Source: Megalonaias nervosa
Taxonomy: Eukaryota > Mollusca > Bivalvia > Unionida > Unionidae
NCBI GenBank assembly: GCA_016617855.1
Contig: JAECUM010006720.1
Span: forward strand, 35,384 to 99,383
Direction: 5' to 3'
Length of the DNA: 64,000 bases
Of this stretch, positions 1 to 12,417 are shown piece by piece (the first letter of the stretch is position 1; every line of letters begins with the position of its first letter). Under the pieces are notes generated by a model. That model searched no databases, was not told the DNA's origin, and saw nothing but the letters and a program-made list of their open reading frames with translations. A program made the translations under genes and the position numbers.

Positions 1-469
1 TCCAACATGAAGGTAAAAAAAGATGTCTAAATTATATAATATTATTTCTTAAATATAACTTTCGCTTCATTAAAACTTAGAAGTTTGCACGTTGAGATAC
101 CGAAATCCTTTTTGTAATATTTCCATCGAACCGCGAGAATGAGCATGAATTTCGCATATACTAGTGTTCAAAACAACAACACTCACGGCGAGACTTAGTT
201 GATCTACTTTCCCATATTTTTCTAATTTTTAGCTTGGAAAATCACACCTTATACACTATATCTTTTGATCCAGCCGTTGGGTGTTTGTGAAGTCAATCCG
301 TATCAACTTTGGTGTTTCAAATGTGCATGTCGTATTTTTGTTGCTGCTGTTTCTTTTTCTTTTATGTTTTGTTTTAAATATTTTTTGCGGCCAAATTAAT
401 CGTCATTTAAATATGAAGGAGCTCAATTTACGTGAAGTTAAGAAAAAATTGATCGGAAATATTGCTAGA

Positions 470-551
470 TAAGACCCATAATTTAATCGCGATTTCATCA
501 GACCTATTTATAAGACCCATAATTTAATCGCGATTTCATCAGACCTATTTG
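470..551. repeat. Perfect tandem duplication, 41-bp unit x2
   Basis: Two back-to-back copies of a 41-bp unit beginning taagacccataattta, the second starting at 511. I see no difference between them, so the duplication is recent or was copied by slippage. Confidence 0.9.
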
Positions 552-749
552 TCTTTCTTTCAACTCCAATACTGCAAACAATGTGAAACATTACCCGAAC
601 AGCATTTGAAAGCATTATTTTATTAATTCATTTCATTCATTATTGATTATTTTTGTTAAAAATGAAATAATTATCCCGTAAGATATAGTTAAAAAATGTT
701 AATATATTAGCGTTAACTGGGTTCTAGTGCGTAATGCGTGCTTTAAATG

Positions 750-751
<2 letters not shown>

Positions 752-788
<37 letters not shown>

Positions 789-830
789 GAAATTACTACT
801 ACTACTACTACTAATAATAATAATAATACA
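752..830. repeat. Compound trinucleotide microsatellite (AAT)n-(ACT)n-(AAT)n
   Basis: About 12 AAT units, a short interruption, ACT units, then AAT units again. Confidence 0.9.
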
Positions 831-1514
831 TTCTCTCGTGCCAAGTATAAATAGCCCGAAAGTACTAACATCTAAAATTAAGTATTATACGAAGGAAATT
901 TCAAATGTGGGAGAACCTCTTTACGAAAATCACTGTGACAGTGAAAAACACGGATCATACTGATCTGCTAAAGAAAAAACAATAGTTTGAATGAACTTTT
1001 GGGTAAGACATTCTATTGTTCTTCATTAGTTGATACAGTATGCTTATTAGTCATAATTAAAATAAGCAAACCAGGTCTTTTCATGGCGATATTTACATTA
1101 GTTAGAAACATTTGCTTCCGATAATATTGTCCCTGGACCCAAACCTGACGTATACTAACCGCAGACATTCTATTGTTTCAAGTTTTATTATTTGCGTCCG
1201 TGTTTTCACGTTTATGAGACGGTCAATTTTGCCACTAATGTTTCTCTCACATGCCATTCTACTTAAGCGTGCTAAAAAGTAAAACAAAACAATTATCATC
1301 ATGCTCAGAAGTTTTATCATTATTTAAAGATTCATTTGCAATTTGTTCATTCATTGAAATTTCGCCCACACTGTAAAATTATTTCATTGCCAGCTAAGCA
1401 TTTTATCTTTTATCTGTCTGTCTGCTTACCTACTTATTTATTTCTTGTAATTTTGATGTTACTTATATTTCTCTGCAAAGATTCGTCAGGTTGCAAAAGT
1501 GATTGCTCTTAAAA

Positions 1515-1571
1515 ATTATTATTATTATTATTATTATTATTATTGACTTAAAGACGCACACACACACACAT
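1515..1571. repeat. (ATT)n followed by short (CA)n
   Basis: (ATT)10 ends near 1544; a CA-rich tract of about eight units follows at 1555-1571. Confidence 0.85.
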
Positions 1572-2142
1572 ATAAATAATACAATATTTTAACTGTAAGA
1601 CAAACATGTACATTGATCTTGTTATTGTTCTTGTTACATAATTGTGTCAGGTAATATGATCCTGAAGTGTCTTTTTACCTTCCCTCATATTATATGATAT
1701 AGATAACTTAGAAATATGCACGATTGGAGTACACCGTTTTCCTTGACAATGTTTCTTCCTTTTATTTAACTCTCTCATTTTTTGCCTAATATAGGCTCTT
1801 AATTGGAAATTTTACATATCTCACAACCAATCAAGTTTGGTTTCGGCTAATGGTGACTAACAATGTAAATTCCTATAATGGTAGGTAGACTGGGTTACTC
1901 ACCGACCACACTTTCCAACTGAGCGAACACAATACGGAGCTCGAAAACATACTGCTGTGTGTGAAATCCCTCCGGGTTTTAATTTTAGATTGACCAGGAG
2001 CGAGAGGCTCCAGAAGGGATCATGTCACGTTTTCCAATACGCGGTAAAGTCGGTGTCTTGAGAAATCATTATCACATCTGAGTACAGAAACAACATTTCT
2101 GTTGCAGGTTCTTGTAGATTAAAGTAAATACACTGCAAAAAA

Positions 2143-2143
<1 letters not shown>

Positions 2144-2233
<90 letters not shown>
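2144..2233. repeat. (TA)n microsatellite, about 45 units
   Basis: An uninterrupted AT dinucleotide tract of 90 bp. It creates spurious Tyr-Ile ORFs on both strands, which should not be read as genes. Confidence 0.95.
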
Positions 2234-2236
<3 letters not shown>

Positions 2237-2499
2237 CATACACAGACATACAGGTTTTAAGGTATAATAAGCCTTGCATTCAAACCGAACTACAAAATAT
2301 ATTTGAAGTACTTTAGCGAAAAATATTAACATTTACTCAGCAGTCGCCGCAAGAAAAAACAAAATTTTTCTTTAGGAAAACTTGGTCTCTGCTCATGAGA
2401 AGAATAACTTAAACATAGGCATCACGACGGATGTTGGACTATTATACTGGACACTCATTTCGTCCACAAACGTCTCGTACCTACGACTGGACCCCCCAC

Positions 2500-2530
2500 C
2501 TTTCTCTTTCTCTGTCTCTATCTCTGTCTC

Positions 2531-2602
<72 letters not shown>
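2500..2602. repeat. (TC)-rich tract running into (TA)n
   Basis: Imperfect TC/TG repeats at 2500-2538 pass directly into about 31 TA units at 2541-2602. Confidence 0.9.
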
Positions 2603-2603
<1 letters not shown>

Positions 2604-2734
2604 TGGTACTTTTAATTTTTTTTTCACTTTTAAATGTAGCATTGTAATAGCTGATACATGTTCATATGCCATTTTCAAATAGGGACGAACGATATAAAGA
2701 AAAATAGCTAAATTATGTTTGTATTCGTGAATGT

Positions 2735-2737
<3 letters not shown>

Positions 2738-2783
<46 letters not shown>
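2738..2783. repeat. (GA)n microsatellite, about 23 units
   Basis: A pure GA tract immediately followed by gcggcgga. Confidence 0.95.
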
Positions 2784-2785
<2 letters not shown>

Positions 2786-3402
2786 GCGGAATGCTTTTGC
2801 GTAGCAGTATTTATTATGAACTGACATGGAATATAATAACACAAACTAATGCCCCTCGTGCTCGCAGCATTCTGCAACAACTTATTTAATAATTACGATA
2901 CGCTAGGCTACCATCGATATCATTTCTCACCACCACCACCACCGTCATAGATCTTTTAGTTTGATTTCATAAATACAATATTGCGAAACAAAAGTTTTTA
3001 AAGATAAAACAGTAGCACAATGTCAGAATGATAAACGAAATTTATTCAAAGTTTGATTACTTGCGTGGCAACCAAGTCGAATAAAGATAAGGGAAAAAAA
3101 ATACAAGCGCACGAACGCAATATAATGTTTTTCATCAACTCACTCCAGTAGTGTTGCGGTTTTCCTTCAGAACACGTCTCCACCAGTGACGAAAATGCTC
3201 GATGGAAAAAACAAAATATTGGCGTTATAGCGAACACCAAGTATTGTCTTCTATGATGCTGTTATATTGGTAATTTTATAGTGTCTGTTGTGTCGCGTAC
3301 CGAGTTAAATTTCGAAATTAAAGATCTTGGTTTGGTTCTTAACAGAGGTGAAATTTGTTTCTACACAAAATGAGAACCACATCGTTGGCTATATACAAAC
3401 AT

Positions 3403-3725
3403 ACCGCTCCGGTGGCCTAAGTGGTTAGAGCGTCCGCCTCGGATGCCGGAGGTCGCCGGTTCGAACCCTGGAGGAGTCATAACAAAAACTTGTAAAAATG
3501 GTACTAGCAGCTGCCTTGCTTGGCGCTCAGCATTAAGAGGTTAGTGTTTGGACTGGCCGGCCTGGTGTCAGAATAATGTGACTGGGTGGGGCATGATGCT
3601 ACCTTTCTGTGGCATGATGTCCCAGTGTTAGACATCACTATATACTGCCACACTTCAGACATCGTAGCGATATCACTGGAAAATTGTTAATGCTACGATA
3701 AAAATGCAAATCACACAAACACACG
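3403..3725 (+). mobile_element. SINE-1 copy 1, full length, tRNA-derived
   Basis: The head is tRNA-like: an A-box-like TGGCCTAAGTGG at about 3412 and a B-box GGTTCGAACCC at about 3457, the two internal RNA polymerase III promoter elements of tRNA-derived SINEs. A conserved body of about 230 bp follows, including gcgctcagcatt, ctgggtgg and catgatg motifs, and ends in aaatcacac with a CA-rich tail. Four other body copies occur in this window (12.4, 14.0, 21.3 and 23.7 kb), and this is the only one with both promoter boxes clearly present. Mobilisation would need a partner LINE. The family name is unknown to me. Confidence 0.85.
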
Positions 3726-4329
3726 CCTATATTCAAACACAAGCATAAAACTGCAGATTAAACGCACTTTGTAATCAAGATAAATATAAGCCCTACGATT
3801 AGAAAACGGATGAAAACAAAATATGCCAGCAAACATATTTTGTTTGGAGCATAGCATGACACGGTCACTATTTATGCGCAATACGTTCCTAGGCACTCAA
3901 ATTTAAAATTTATTGATAATTACCGTTGCATAAAGTACGATTGTGGAGCGTAAATAAAACTTTGCTGCACAAAATACCCCTACACCACCTCTGCAGGTGT
4001 ATGTGGTACAGTAATTACATGACTACCCCACGCCCGACGTAAAATCTAACGACAACAAGGTCAGTGATTTGCAAAATTGTATGATACAGTTTAATTGTTG
4101 AAATGCTACATAACATTTAAAATAATTCTATATATACTTAAATATCATTGCTTTTAAATCTCAAATGATAACATCAATACTTGATAAACCAACATCAAAA
4201 ACAGATAAACAAACATTACGAACACATTCGATACATTTTCAGACTTGCAAAGAATGTACATGTATACGGACATAATTAAACAGAATTATCAACTAAAATA
4301 CAGTTTCACCCGAACACTTCGAGATGTGA

Positions 4330-4400
<71 letters not shown>

Positions 4401-5814
4401 TATTTTTAGCTGGATAAATATTACGAGCATTTCACGAATCTGTTTGGACATTTTTAATAATCTTGTCAAGTTAAACGTTGTACAGGCTTTTCTAGTTGTT
4501 CTTTACCGGTGTTGATCTTCGTCAACCTAAGAACTAGAAATAACTTCTTATAAGATAAAAAGACCAGAAAAAAGAAATAAAAACAGAAGAAACCCATACC
4601 AAGAACAAGAAACCTAAAACAGATATACCGCCACGTGTGAACAGATCACGCGGTTTTGAACGTTGTAACAGTCTATCATTTATTTTATGTATTTTGATTC
4701 CATAACAAAATAGAAAACTCAAGAAGATAGTAAAATCATTGAAGATTGCTACTTTGTCAATAATGAAATATTGTACACTACAGTCGTGTCTATTTTCCTT
4801 TAAGACGTTATCACGCGATAATCAGCTACTTTTGCAAAGATAGCTATATTAACTGTTGCATCAGCAATAAAACAACAAAAGTCTAGTTCGTTTTGAAGGT
4901 ATTGATCGTAGTGAAAGTACTAGTATTTGTCGCTAAGCGTTCGGCTAGTACAAGGAGAATATAAAATAAGGCCTTGGAAAGGGTGAATTATAATATAAAC
5001 AGCAAAGAAAAAGCTTTACAACAGAAAACAGAACATTCCGTTACGAAAACTTTGATGGTGAAACAGTTCAGTTGTTAATGAAAGGCAATATAAACGGAAT
5101 GTATGACCTAACACACATGAGAATAGGAGTATGGTCGTCTGAGACGAGGTATTTCGAAGAAATATCATCATGATATATTTCCTCACTTTGTCTTCCTTTT
5201 ATTTTCAACAAGCGTCACATAAAATTACCTGGAAACTGGGAACCAAAATCGTCCGCAGAATTTACCGATGTATCACAAATTCTTGATAAGTATCACATGA
5301 CCGTTTATGTCCAATCGGATTGCAGAAACTTTGGTCCATCAATAACAGTTTAAATTATTACCCAATTATAACATTGTTTACGTTGTAGCCTCTTCATTAT
5401 AATTTTCATATATAGCATTATGTTATTTACTGCTTATGCTTATGGATGTAATTTCAATTTTCCCTCTTACAATGTACACACACTCAAGTATAATTGATTT
5501 TCTAACACGTTCATTTTCTACAGCATCATTTTTTTTTTGCTATATCAGGTACATTCTATAAGCTCATTTTCATAAACAACTTTTTATTCTCCTTAATACG
5601 TCTATACGCATTCAGTCCTTGTGTCCAGAGGAGAGTCTGTCTTGGGCATGTCATCTCCAAACGACAACATTACTTTTATTACATCATTACGTAATGACAT
5701 ACTAATTTTAGCCAGTTCCCAACTTACGATTCATTCTATCTTTTCCATTTAGCGAGTGCATACATTCTGCGGTCCATTCCTTTGGTCTTCAAAGTTTATT
5801 TGTTGTTGTTTTTC
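3726..5814. other. Non-coding stretch, no gene seen
   Basis: AT-rich sequence with no ORF of recognisable origin. Apart from a (TA)n tract I see no structured feature. It may include flanking parts of the Polinton remnant that starts at about 5815, but I could not recognise a terminal inverted repeat. Confidence 0.5.
4333..4398. repeat. (TA)n microsatellite, about 33 units
   Basis: A pure AT dinucleotide tract of 66 bp. Confidence 0.95.
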
Positions 5815-6570
5815 TTTGTTTGCTTTTTCAATGTGGTATTTGTCATCTTGTTTGTCATATGGAAACTCTCGCTTGTAAAAAATGCCCTCTATATCGTCTG
5901 CCTTCAAGTGTTCAAGTTTGTAAACAACCGGTTAACCTAATATTACTTGCCTTATTTTAAATGTTTCTCACTGATATCAGGCAGGTATTCTTTAAAAAAG
6001 TATCTCGTATTTCCATGTTCCGAATGTTTAAGTTTCTCAAATGTACACGTTAGGTAACTGAAATGGATTTCTTTCCCTTGCTTGATTCAGTTGATCTGTG
6101 ACGAGTGCTAATGCATCCGTCCAATTAACTATTTTGCAAAACTCTTTTCACTTGTCCAACTTTATCTTTCAGATTTTGGCTCTTTGAAGATTTCTTTTAA
6201 AGCATTCTGTAAACAAGTTAAGATTCTTCTAATCATCCGCTTTTCAGTGATGCAAATAAAAAATAGTCGGGACATACAATGACGAGTGCAATAGAAAAGT
6301 AATAAAGGGTTTTCTGCGTTTATCATTTCTTCAAAAGCGATTATCTTAATTTCGGCTTTATTCTGAAATGGTTATGCTGATGCATATTCACTAAATATAT
6401 CAATCAGGTTTGATAAATATTTATACCCTTTACGTAACTGCTGCATGTCAACCAAACCTGCTGATGATTTAGAACATATTTTGGCTTTCATTACACTGCC
6501 TTGAGTGAACTTTCCTTGTATGGGCCTATGTAAGTCTTCAGCTCATTCTATTGTCAACTTAAGACCCTCT
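5815..6570 (-). pseudogene. Polinton-type integrase relic
   Basis: Translating the minus strand with frame changes gives, in order: a segment with LHRPIQGKF near 6535; a catalytic-core segment GYKYLSNLIDIFSEYA near 6380-6431, where the Asp fits the first carboxylate of an rve (DDE) integrase core; a segment KLKHSEHGNTRYFFKEYLP near 5983-6040; and a C-terminal segment with PVVYKLEHLKADDIEGIF and KYHIEKA near 5820-5935. This order matches Polinton integrases, which insert the element DNA into the host genome. Several stops and at least three frameshifts make it non-functional. I could not make out the second and third catalytic acidic residues. Some sequence below 5815 could be a remnant of the usual C-terminal extension, but that is too weak to annotate. 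Confidence 0.7.
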
Positions 6571-7854
6571 TTTTTGTTTGCCTAAACCTAATATAAGCAC
6601 GAGTTTTATGACTGGCTATCTAATTCATCGAACGTTTGCTAATTACAATGTGATTACACTGATTGCTACAATAACAGTGATAAACGCTTTCACGTACAGA
6701 ATAAAGCTTGTTTACTGTAGAGCCATTATCTAACGGATTTCTTGCTCTATGCCTGGTCGATAGCCTGGTCTATGCCTGGTCGATAGCCTGGTAATATAAA
6801 ACCTCTTTTTGGTAACAAAGGTTAACTTTTAACATGTATATCCATATCAAACGTCTGTTTCCGATGGCAAAACTTGTTTTTCTTCTTCTATATATTGAAC
6901 ATACTCGTTTCATAATTCTATTAATAATTTTTGCTTGGTTAAAACCACATAATCTGTATAATTTTTCAAATAAAAAAGTGAAGCTTCGTGTATTATATAA
7001 TTATGTTGAATTTGCTCATTTAAATTAGTTGTTTGTTGTTTTTGATGGCAAAACTTCCGATTTATTCCTATCACGAACTGAACATACATAATCCTTTCAT
7101 TATTTTCGTATGACTAATAACCCCATCATTTGTATCAGTTTTTCTTTGCACTTTAAAAAATATTTAATATATTATATAAGGATGTTATATTGCTTTTGCA
7201 TATTGTTTCATTATTTGCTCATAAAAATGACCTTTTTATTCTTTAAAACCTAGTAAGATAACTTTTCGATTTTTACCTCTGTATCTATATACGTGTTAAA
7301 ATACACATAATAATAACAGCGGATGATGCCATTTCATCATGTATTTGAGAAACGTTGTGAATAGACTGCTTACTACGCTTATGGTTTTAATAATATCAGT
7401 TGTAGGTAGCATAAATTAAATTTTTTTTTCATGCTTTAGGGATCATAATATATAGCTATTTTACTGCATCTCCTGGTATGCAACATGCTGCATACTGTAC
7501 ATTAATATATTCAATTTCAGTTGTACTGTCGTTTTGGAGTTTACAATTTCAGAATTAGACACCAAACAGTATCATTGCCTTCTCTTGTTACAGTTCATTT
7601 AATAGCGTGAACTTTATTTGTATCAACACATAAATGAGTACATCAATAATGTTTTCGTTTTATTCTTTTGATAAAATTACTTAGATTATACTGAAATCTT
7701 CTTTCATACACATATAATATAATGAGCTAATACTATTTTTGAATAATAAAAGAAATCAATGTGATGCAGAATTGGATACCACAAAATATTTTTTTAAAAA
7801 AAACGAAGTTATACTTATTAAAATGAATTAGATGTATATCATAACCGTGGGGTT
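6571..7854. other. AT-rich non-coding stretch inside the Polinton remnant
   Basis: No protein relic was recognised between the integrase and the fibre-like relic. The segment 'gatggcaaaactt' occurs twice (near 6864 and 7045) with loosely similar surroundings, suggesting an old internal duplication of about 180 bp. Confidence 0.4.
6746..6792. repeat. Tandem duplication, 23-bp unit x2
   Basis: Two adjacent copies of a unit containing tctatgcctggtcga, identical by eye. Confidence 0.85.
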
Positions 7855-8500
7855 GGGATGGAAGCCAGATCATCAGAAATGGTACGAAAGCTAGATATGA
7901 ACAAGAAGAAGATTGTAAATTAGGACGGCCTGTTAGTGCAAGTGATGCGGTAACAAAATGGGACGTAGATGATAATGTTAACACTCTTATGACAAATTTC
8001 ACTGATGTATCTTTGTTTAGTAAAATATGGTCATACAATGACTGGTGATAAATGTTTTAGAAGTAGCTCAAGAATTCTTGGTGATGATGATTTTACAACA
8101 GAAAACATTTATATTGAAATTAGGTAACACCCAAACTATAAAGCAATATGATAATTAGAAAGATCGAGTGAATATCACAATACTGGATGGTCTAATAATG
8201 GAACAAGAGAGGAGATAACAACGAAGCTGTTTAATACTATCAATATAAATGATATGTTCATTGAAAACTGCAAAGAGTATGTTGATATACAGGACTATAT
8301 CAATAAGCTCTATGTAAAGAAAAATCATGTTAAACATTATTTAATAACAAAATTCGTACCAATAAACGTTATGTGGATAGAGTTGATGCTAATAATCGAA
8401 TTTGCAATAATATAGCTTCCTGAATGAAAGCTGCCGATTCAACGAAAGGCATATTGGACATAGGTGCACAAATCACAACAAACTATAAAAGCTGTTCATA
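7855..8500 (+). pseudogene. Relic of a virus-like protein with a tail-fibre-type motif
   Basis: From the ATG at about 7858 the plus strand reads MVRKLDMNKKKIVN in one frame and, after a one-base shift at about 7918, LGRPVSASDAVTK followed by VDDNVNTL. The pattern K-I-x-N-L-x-x-P-x-x-x-x-DAVTK-x-x-VD is a familiar motif of bacteriophage tail fibres and related virus fibre proteins. Further downstream, after stops, frames with GTREEITTKLFNTI, KEYVDIQDYINKLYVKKNHV and IGAQITTNYKAVHK can be followed to about 8500. The last stretches match nothing I can name, and they may belong to the same or another gene. The position next to the ATPase relic supports an element-encoded structural or accessory role. 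The gene is clearly broken. Confidence 0.5.
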
Positions 8501-8859
8501 AAATACAAAGAGGAACACAATCATTTTTTTCTTTTCTTACTCAAAAATTCTCAAAATATAAGTAAACATAGGTGCTGTAAATCAAAAAGTGAAAATAAAT
8601 CATTGTTGGAGTGCACAAAAGAACCTAACGATAATGAATTGCAAATATGAATACAATATATAGTAGAAGATCTAAACTCAGGTTATTCAAACATTAAATT
8701 ATTAACTGGCACATACATAATCAGTTCGCAATTAGAGATGTAGGAACTCGCAGGGTTAGAAATCTGAGTTTTCTATGCAACATTTATCGATATTCGGGCT
8801 GGATTTTTTAAAGTGGTTATTGGTGTGTGTAAAATTCATTAATTTTGATGTTGATAAAA

Positions 8860-9455
8860 TACTAAAAGATACCAAACAAACCTCTTGCTGCATGGCTGCC
8901 ATTGTATACTGGTTGGCGCAACTGGAAATGGTAAAACAAACTTATTACTTAGCTTATTATAAAATATAGTAGAGAGGGCACGATAACTCAATGATGACCA
9001 AACTAAAGTATGGTATTCTGATAGAAATATTTAATGCATTAAACAACTGACTCAAACATTTTAGATAGAATTTCTCCTGCAAATAGTATACAACTTGAGG
9101 ATTTAGATAGTGATGCCAATAAAATATTTGTATTTGATGATAATACAACTAAATGCAACACTATGAATATTTTTCACTATCGCCAAAACGAACTCTCTCA
9201 ATATACATGTCGAACCGAATCATATTATGATGTGCCAAAATATATTCTGCAAAATATCAAATGCATTTTATTATTTACTGGGCTGGATAACAAGGATATC
9301 AGACAAATTGCCAATGATCATTGCTTTGGTGAGGATAGCAGAAAATTGTAGTCAGATATTCATATGCAAAGCAACAGCAAACAAATTAGTTGCATAGTTT
9401 CCACAATCACAGCGATAAAGCCATGGCTTTGATAAGATTTTTATGTCGTGAGATA
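8860..9455 (+). pseudogene. Polinton/virus-type packaging ATPase relic (A32/FtsK-like)
   Basis: A Walker A motif is visible at 8909-8938 (ILVGATGNGKTNLLLSLL, with GxxxxGKT). A hydrophobic-acidic Walker B stretch KIFVFDDN lies at about 9121-9144. Beyond it an open frame of about 60 codons (9163-9351) contains SYYDVPKYILQNIKCILLF and DNKDIRQIANDH, matching the C-terminal half of A32-type ATPases that pump genomes into capsids in Polintons and nucleocytoplasmic large DNA viruses. Stops after the Walker A segment and frame changes before and after the Walker B block show it is dead. Only about 200 codons remain; the N-terminal part is unrecognisable. Confidence 0.7.
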
Positions 9456-10116
9456 TTTGCAAAAATGCATCTGCTAGCCCTTGTCTGTCAGTCCCCAGCA
9501 CAATTATCTGATTAACGCACTTAGACTAACGTGGACAGATTTCATTCCGTTTTTTTTACAGTGGATAAGGTTGTTGCCTCCGCTTATTTCAATCACGTGT
9601 TTAAAACCTCCATAAGAGTTTCTTGGGACAAAACGCTAAAAATCAGGAGGTAATTCAAACTATACAATAGCAATTAGTCCTCAGATGATTAAGTACATGG
9701 ATAATGCTTGTGTATATGTAATTAGTTTTGACTTATGACCGGCATCCCAATCAAGTATCATACTAGAAAATGAATTCACAAGAGGTAACAGGTGCCCTAA
9801 CTGAATAGAAATCATAAAAAAACAACAAAAAAAAACCAACAAAAAAAACAAAAAAAACCAACAAGAATTCAGTCTAGATGTGGATTCGACGACACAGTAG
9901 ACTGTATGCCTTGGATCAGGTTAGGTTTTGGTGAACCCTCAAATATGAAACGTCATGTTCTCCACGCTCAGGAGATTGACAAATTTAGTTTTACAATAAA
10001 TGTTCAAGTACATAGCCGAATCACTCTGAGTGGGGCACCTGTTGACTATTTATATGTGAAACCAAGGTTTTCTCTACAACAGAATGATACATACAGTCTC
10101 TGAAATATCGTTTAGA
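9456..10116. other. Non-coding stretch downstream of the ATPase relic
   Basis: A 65-codon plus-strand frame (9906-10103) has no recognisable relative. An A-rich imperfect (CAAA)n-like tract lies at about 9818-9862. No other structure was seen. Confidence 0.4.
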
Positions 10117-10280
10117 CAATAAATCACTGTATTTGGAAACATGTCTGCCTCTAGCCAATAAATCACTGTTGATTGGAAACATGTCTGTCCATAGCCAATA
10201 AATCACTGTTTGTTGGAAACATGCCTGCCCCTAACAATAAATCGCTGTTGACCGGAAACATGCCAGCCCCTAACAATCAA
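10117..10280. repeat. Minisatellite, about 40-bp unit, four copies plus a partial
   Basis: Units start at 10117, 10156, 10196, 10235 and (partial) 10275. Each opens with caataaatc(a/g)ctgt and contains ggaaacatg. Spacings are 39, 40, 39 and 40 bp with a few mismatches per unit. Confidence 0.85.
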
Positions 10281-12375
10281 CAGTCTAATTGAGTGCGGCT
10301 ATTTTTCACAGAGCTTATACCGTTTTCGATTTAACTTGGTGATGTGCGTGTCCCAAAGCATCTCGTTATTTCAACATGCAAACTTTAAGACACGAATTAG
10401 TTCCACAGCTGAATTTAAATCACAGTTACACATCGTGAACACGCAAATGCGTATACGGGTAACAATTAGCACTATTTGTTGTCCCAAATACTAATGCTTA
10501 AGATGATTACCACATATCCTAAAAGCCTATTCACCGCGAGCCTTTAAAACGTACCCATCTCCATCATGCGTAGTTTTGACAAACATATTCATCCGCAAAC
10601 CCTTAAGACGCACAACAGATGCTTCCCGATGACGTCACTAGCAGACGATATTTTGCCCATTTTACCTGGACGATGGGCAGCCTGGCAGTTTCTCCTATAT
10701 GCGATCACCAAAATTTTCCATTTTAACGAGGCACACTGAAGAAAAGTCAACTTATAAATCACAAATATAGATACTAACAGAATGCTTGAATTGCGTTCTG
10801 TTTATGTATGTAACTTTCGTAAAATTATCTTGAGATTCAATGAATTTATTTCAACTTCCAAACACCATTTAAAGTCAACGGTAAATCTGCCAGCTGACCA
10901 CAAATATGGCGGCTGATGACGTCATTCGGGAACTATCTTACCACCAGAAGTATATCATAAAAGGATTTTGATCCAGATGCCCTGAAACCCAGTGAATTCT
11001 GTTTTTGAAAGAAAGGACAATATTATTAAAAAAAAAACCAAAAATTATTTCTTAGTCTCTAATACTGAAAAATACCATGAAATAGCAACCAAGAGGGTAA
11101 AAAAAGAGTTATCTCAGAATATTCATTTTAAAATTACTTCTTTCTGCATGAAATTTTTGTTACATATATAGAATGACCACTGTCACCTTAGTGCAAGAGA
11201 ACCGTTCATTCTTTCTGTTTAGGTATATTTCTTTTTATGGGAGGAAAGTTATATCAATTACATTTTGCAACTAAACAGACATATATACCACACATCCTCA
11301 CCCACTCAAATAAGAGCGCAGAAAGGATATATTAATTTACTGGTGCATCATTTTGTTTTCGTTGTTCAAGAATCTAAATGGGTTGACTTAAAGCATGATA
11401 AAACTTCGAAGTTGCTCTAACATTTTCGTTCATTCCATGACAAATACATATCTACAATATCTACAAGAAGAGCGAGAATGCTTGCACGTGTCCACACCAC
11501 GGACATGAGGTGGAGTATTTCCAAACAAACTACTGACAATCAAAGTACATTTGTCTGCATGCAAAAATTAAGGTCTTGTGGTCGTGAGAGCAAAATATGC
11601 ATGGTGCAAACGCAAATGGATGATTGGGAAACACCTTTAAAAGGATTGGGAAGGAACGAAATTTTGAAATCTCTATCACATTCTCGCGACAAAAATGGTT
11701 GAATTCCCATAAAATATTCAACATTAAATATTAGAGGGGAAAATAATTACTAACTTATGATAATTCTTGACAAAAGTATGAAAGTTTCTTTGAAAAAATG
11801 AAATTTCTTCGTTATTGTTATTGTTATTATTATTATTATTATTATTATTCGACTGGAATAGTTTGCTATCAATTCCATGCAAACAATCAAAATCGAATAT
11901 AGCATTTTATTGCATAACACACCTTAGGCATATGCCATTTTCCTGTTTCTGAACAGAAGAAAGATTAAAATATGGGGAGATTTTGAACTAAAATAAAGAA
12001 TTATTACATAAAAATAAAAAGTTGCGAAAACCATACATCACGAATTAGTCGAGAGTGTATCCTTCCACTGGTATAGTTGTGTTTTTTTGTTTTGATTCTA
12101 CTGAAAATATTGATGGCACTAGAAAATTAAATTTAAATCGTCTAAAAGCCAAAGTTTTGTGGAGGAATATTAGTCATCTTGCGTTGACTGGAAAAGGGGA
12201 GGGTAGCTCTTTGCAATTATATATATCTTAATATATCTTATGGATAAAACAAGTGCCAGTTGTTTCAATAACTTGTTTCATATAGATTTTTGCGTGAAAC
12301 TGAGGGCAAATGAGAACAGTATTTAAAGGTATATGTTGATATAAATGGATTATAGTTTAATTGTACCAACCAATT
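10281..12375. other. Non-coding stretch, no gene seen
   Basis: AT-rich, with only short frames. It holds two TGACGTCA palindromes (10630 and 10917) and an (ATT)n tract. A 74-codon plus frame at 11478-11702 overlaps a 64-codon minus frame; neither looks like a protein family I know. Confidence 0.5.
11806..11849. repeat. (GTTATT)/(ATT)n microsatellite
   Basis: Imperfect gttatt units run into about nine ATT units. Confidence 0.85.
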
Positions 12376-12413
12376 CACACACACACACACAAATATATAT
12401 ATATATATATATA
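12376..12413. repeat. (CA)n-(TA)n compound microsatellite
   Basis: About eight CA units, then about ten TA units, directly in front of a 5'-truncated SINE-1 copy. Confidence 0.85.
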
Positions 12414-12417
12414 CTGA

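Larger units (their letters stand above)
1..3402. other. AT-rich non-coding DNA without recognisable genes
   Basis: No ORF in this stretch resembles a known protein, and the longest frames are created by the (TA)n tracts. It contains only the simple repeats listed separately. It could be intergenic or intronic; the sequence alone cannot decide. Confidence 0.6.
5815..9455. mobile_element. Decayed Polinton/Maverick-type element (integrase, fibre-like and ATPase relics)
   Basis: Three degraded coding relics lie within 3.6 kb: a retrovirus-like integrase on the minus strand, then a fibre-like relic and an A32/FtsK-type packaging ATPase relic on the plus strand. This gene combination is characteristic of Polintons (Mavericks), large self-synthesising DNA transposons related to dsDNA viruses. 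All are broken by stops and frameshifts. Intact Polintons are usually 15-20 kb with long terminal inverted repeats; no terminal repeats, capsid, protease or polymerase genes were recognised here, so this is a partial fossil. Boundaries are those of the coding relics only. Confidence 0.7.

Noticed and set aside
2025..2615. ORFs of 77-86 codons made of alternating Tyr-Ile
   Set aside because: They are translations of (TA)n microsatellites on both strands; the same applies at 23.0-23.3, 31.5-31.7 and 45.3-45.6 kb.
3403..3480. Possible functional tRNA gene
   Set aside because: A- and B-box are present, but the sequence continues into a SINE body that recurs elsewhere; it is a SINE head. The same reasoning applies to 15705 and 28957.
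4121..4330. CRISPR-like or regular spacer array
   Set aside because: No short identical repeats at constant spacing with unique spacers occur anywhere in the window; the regular arrays are minisatellites.
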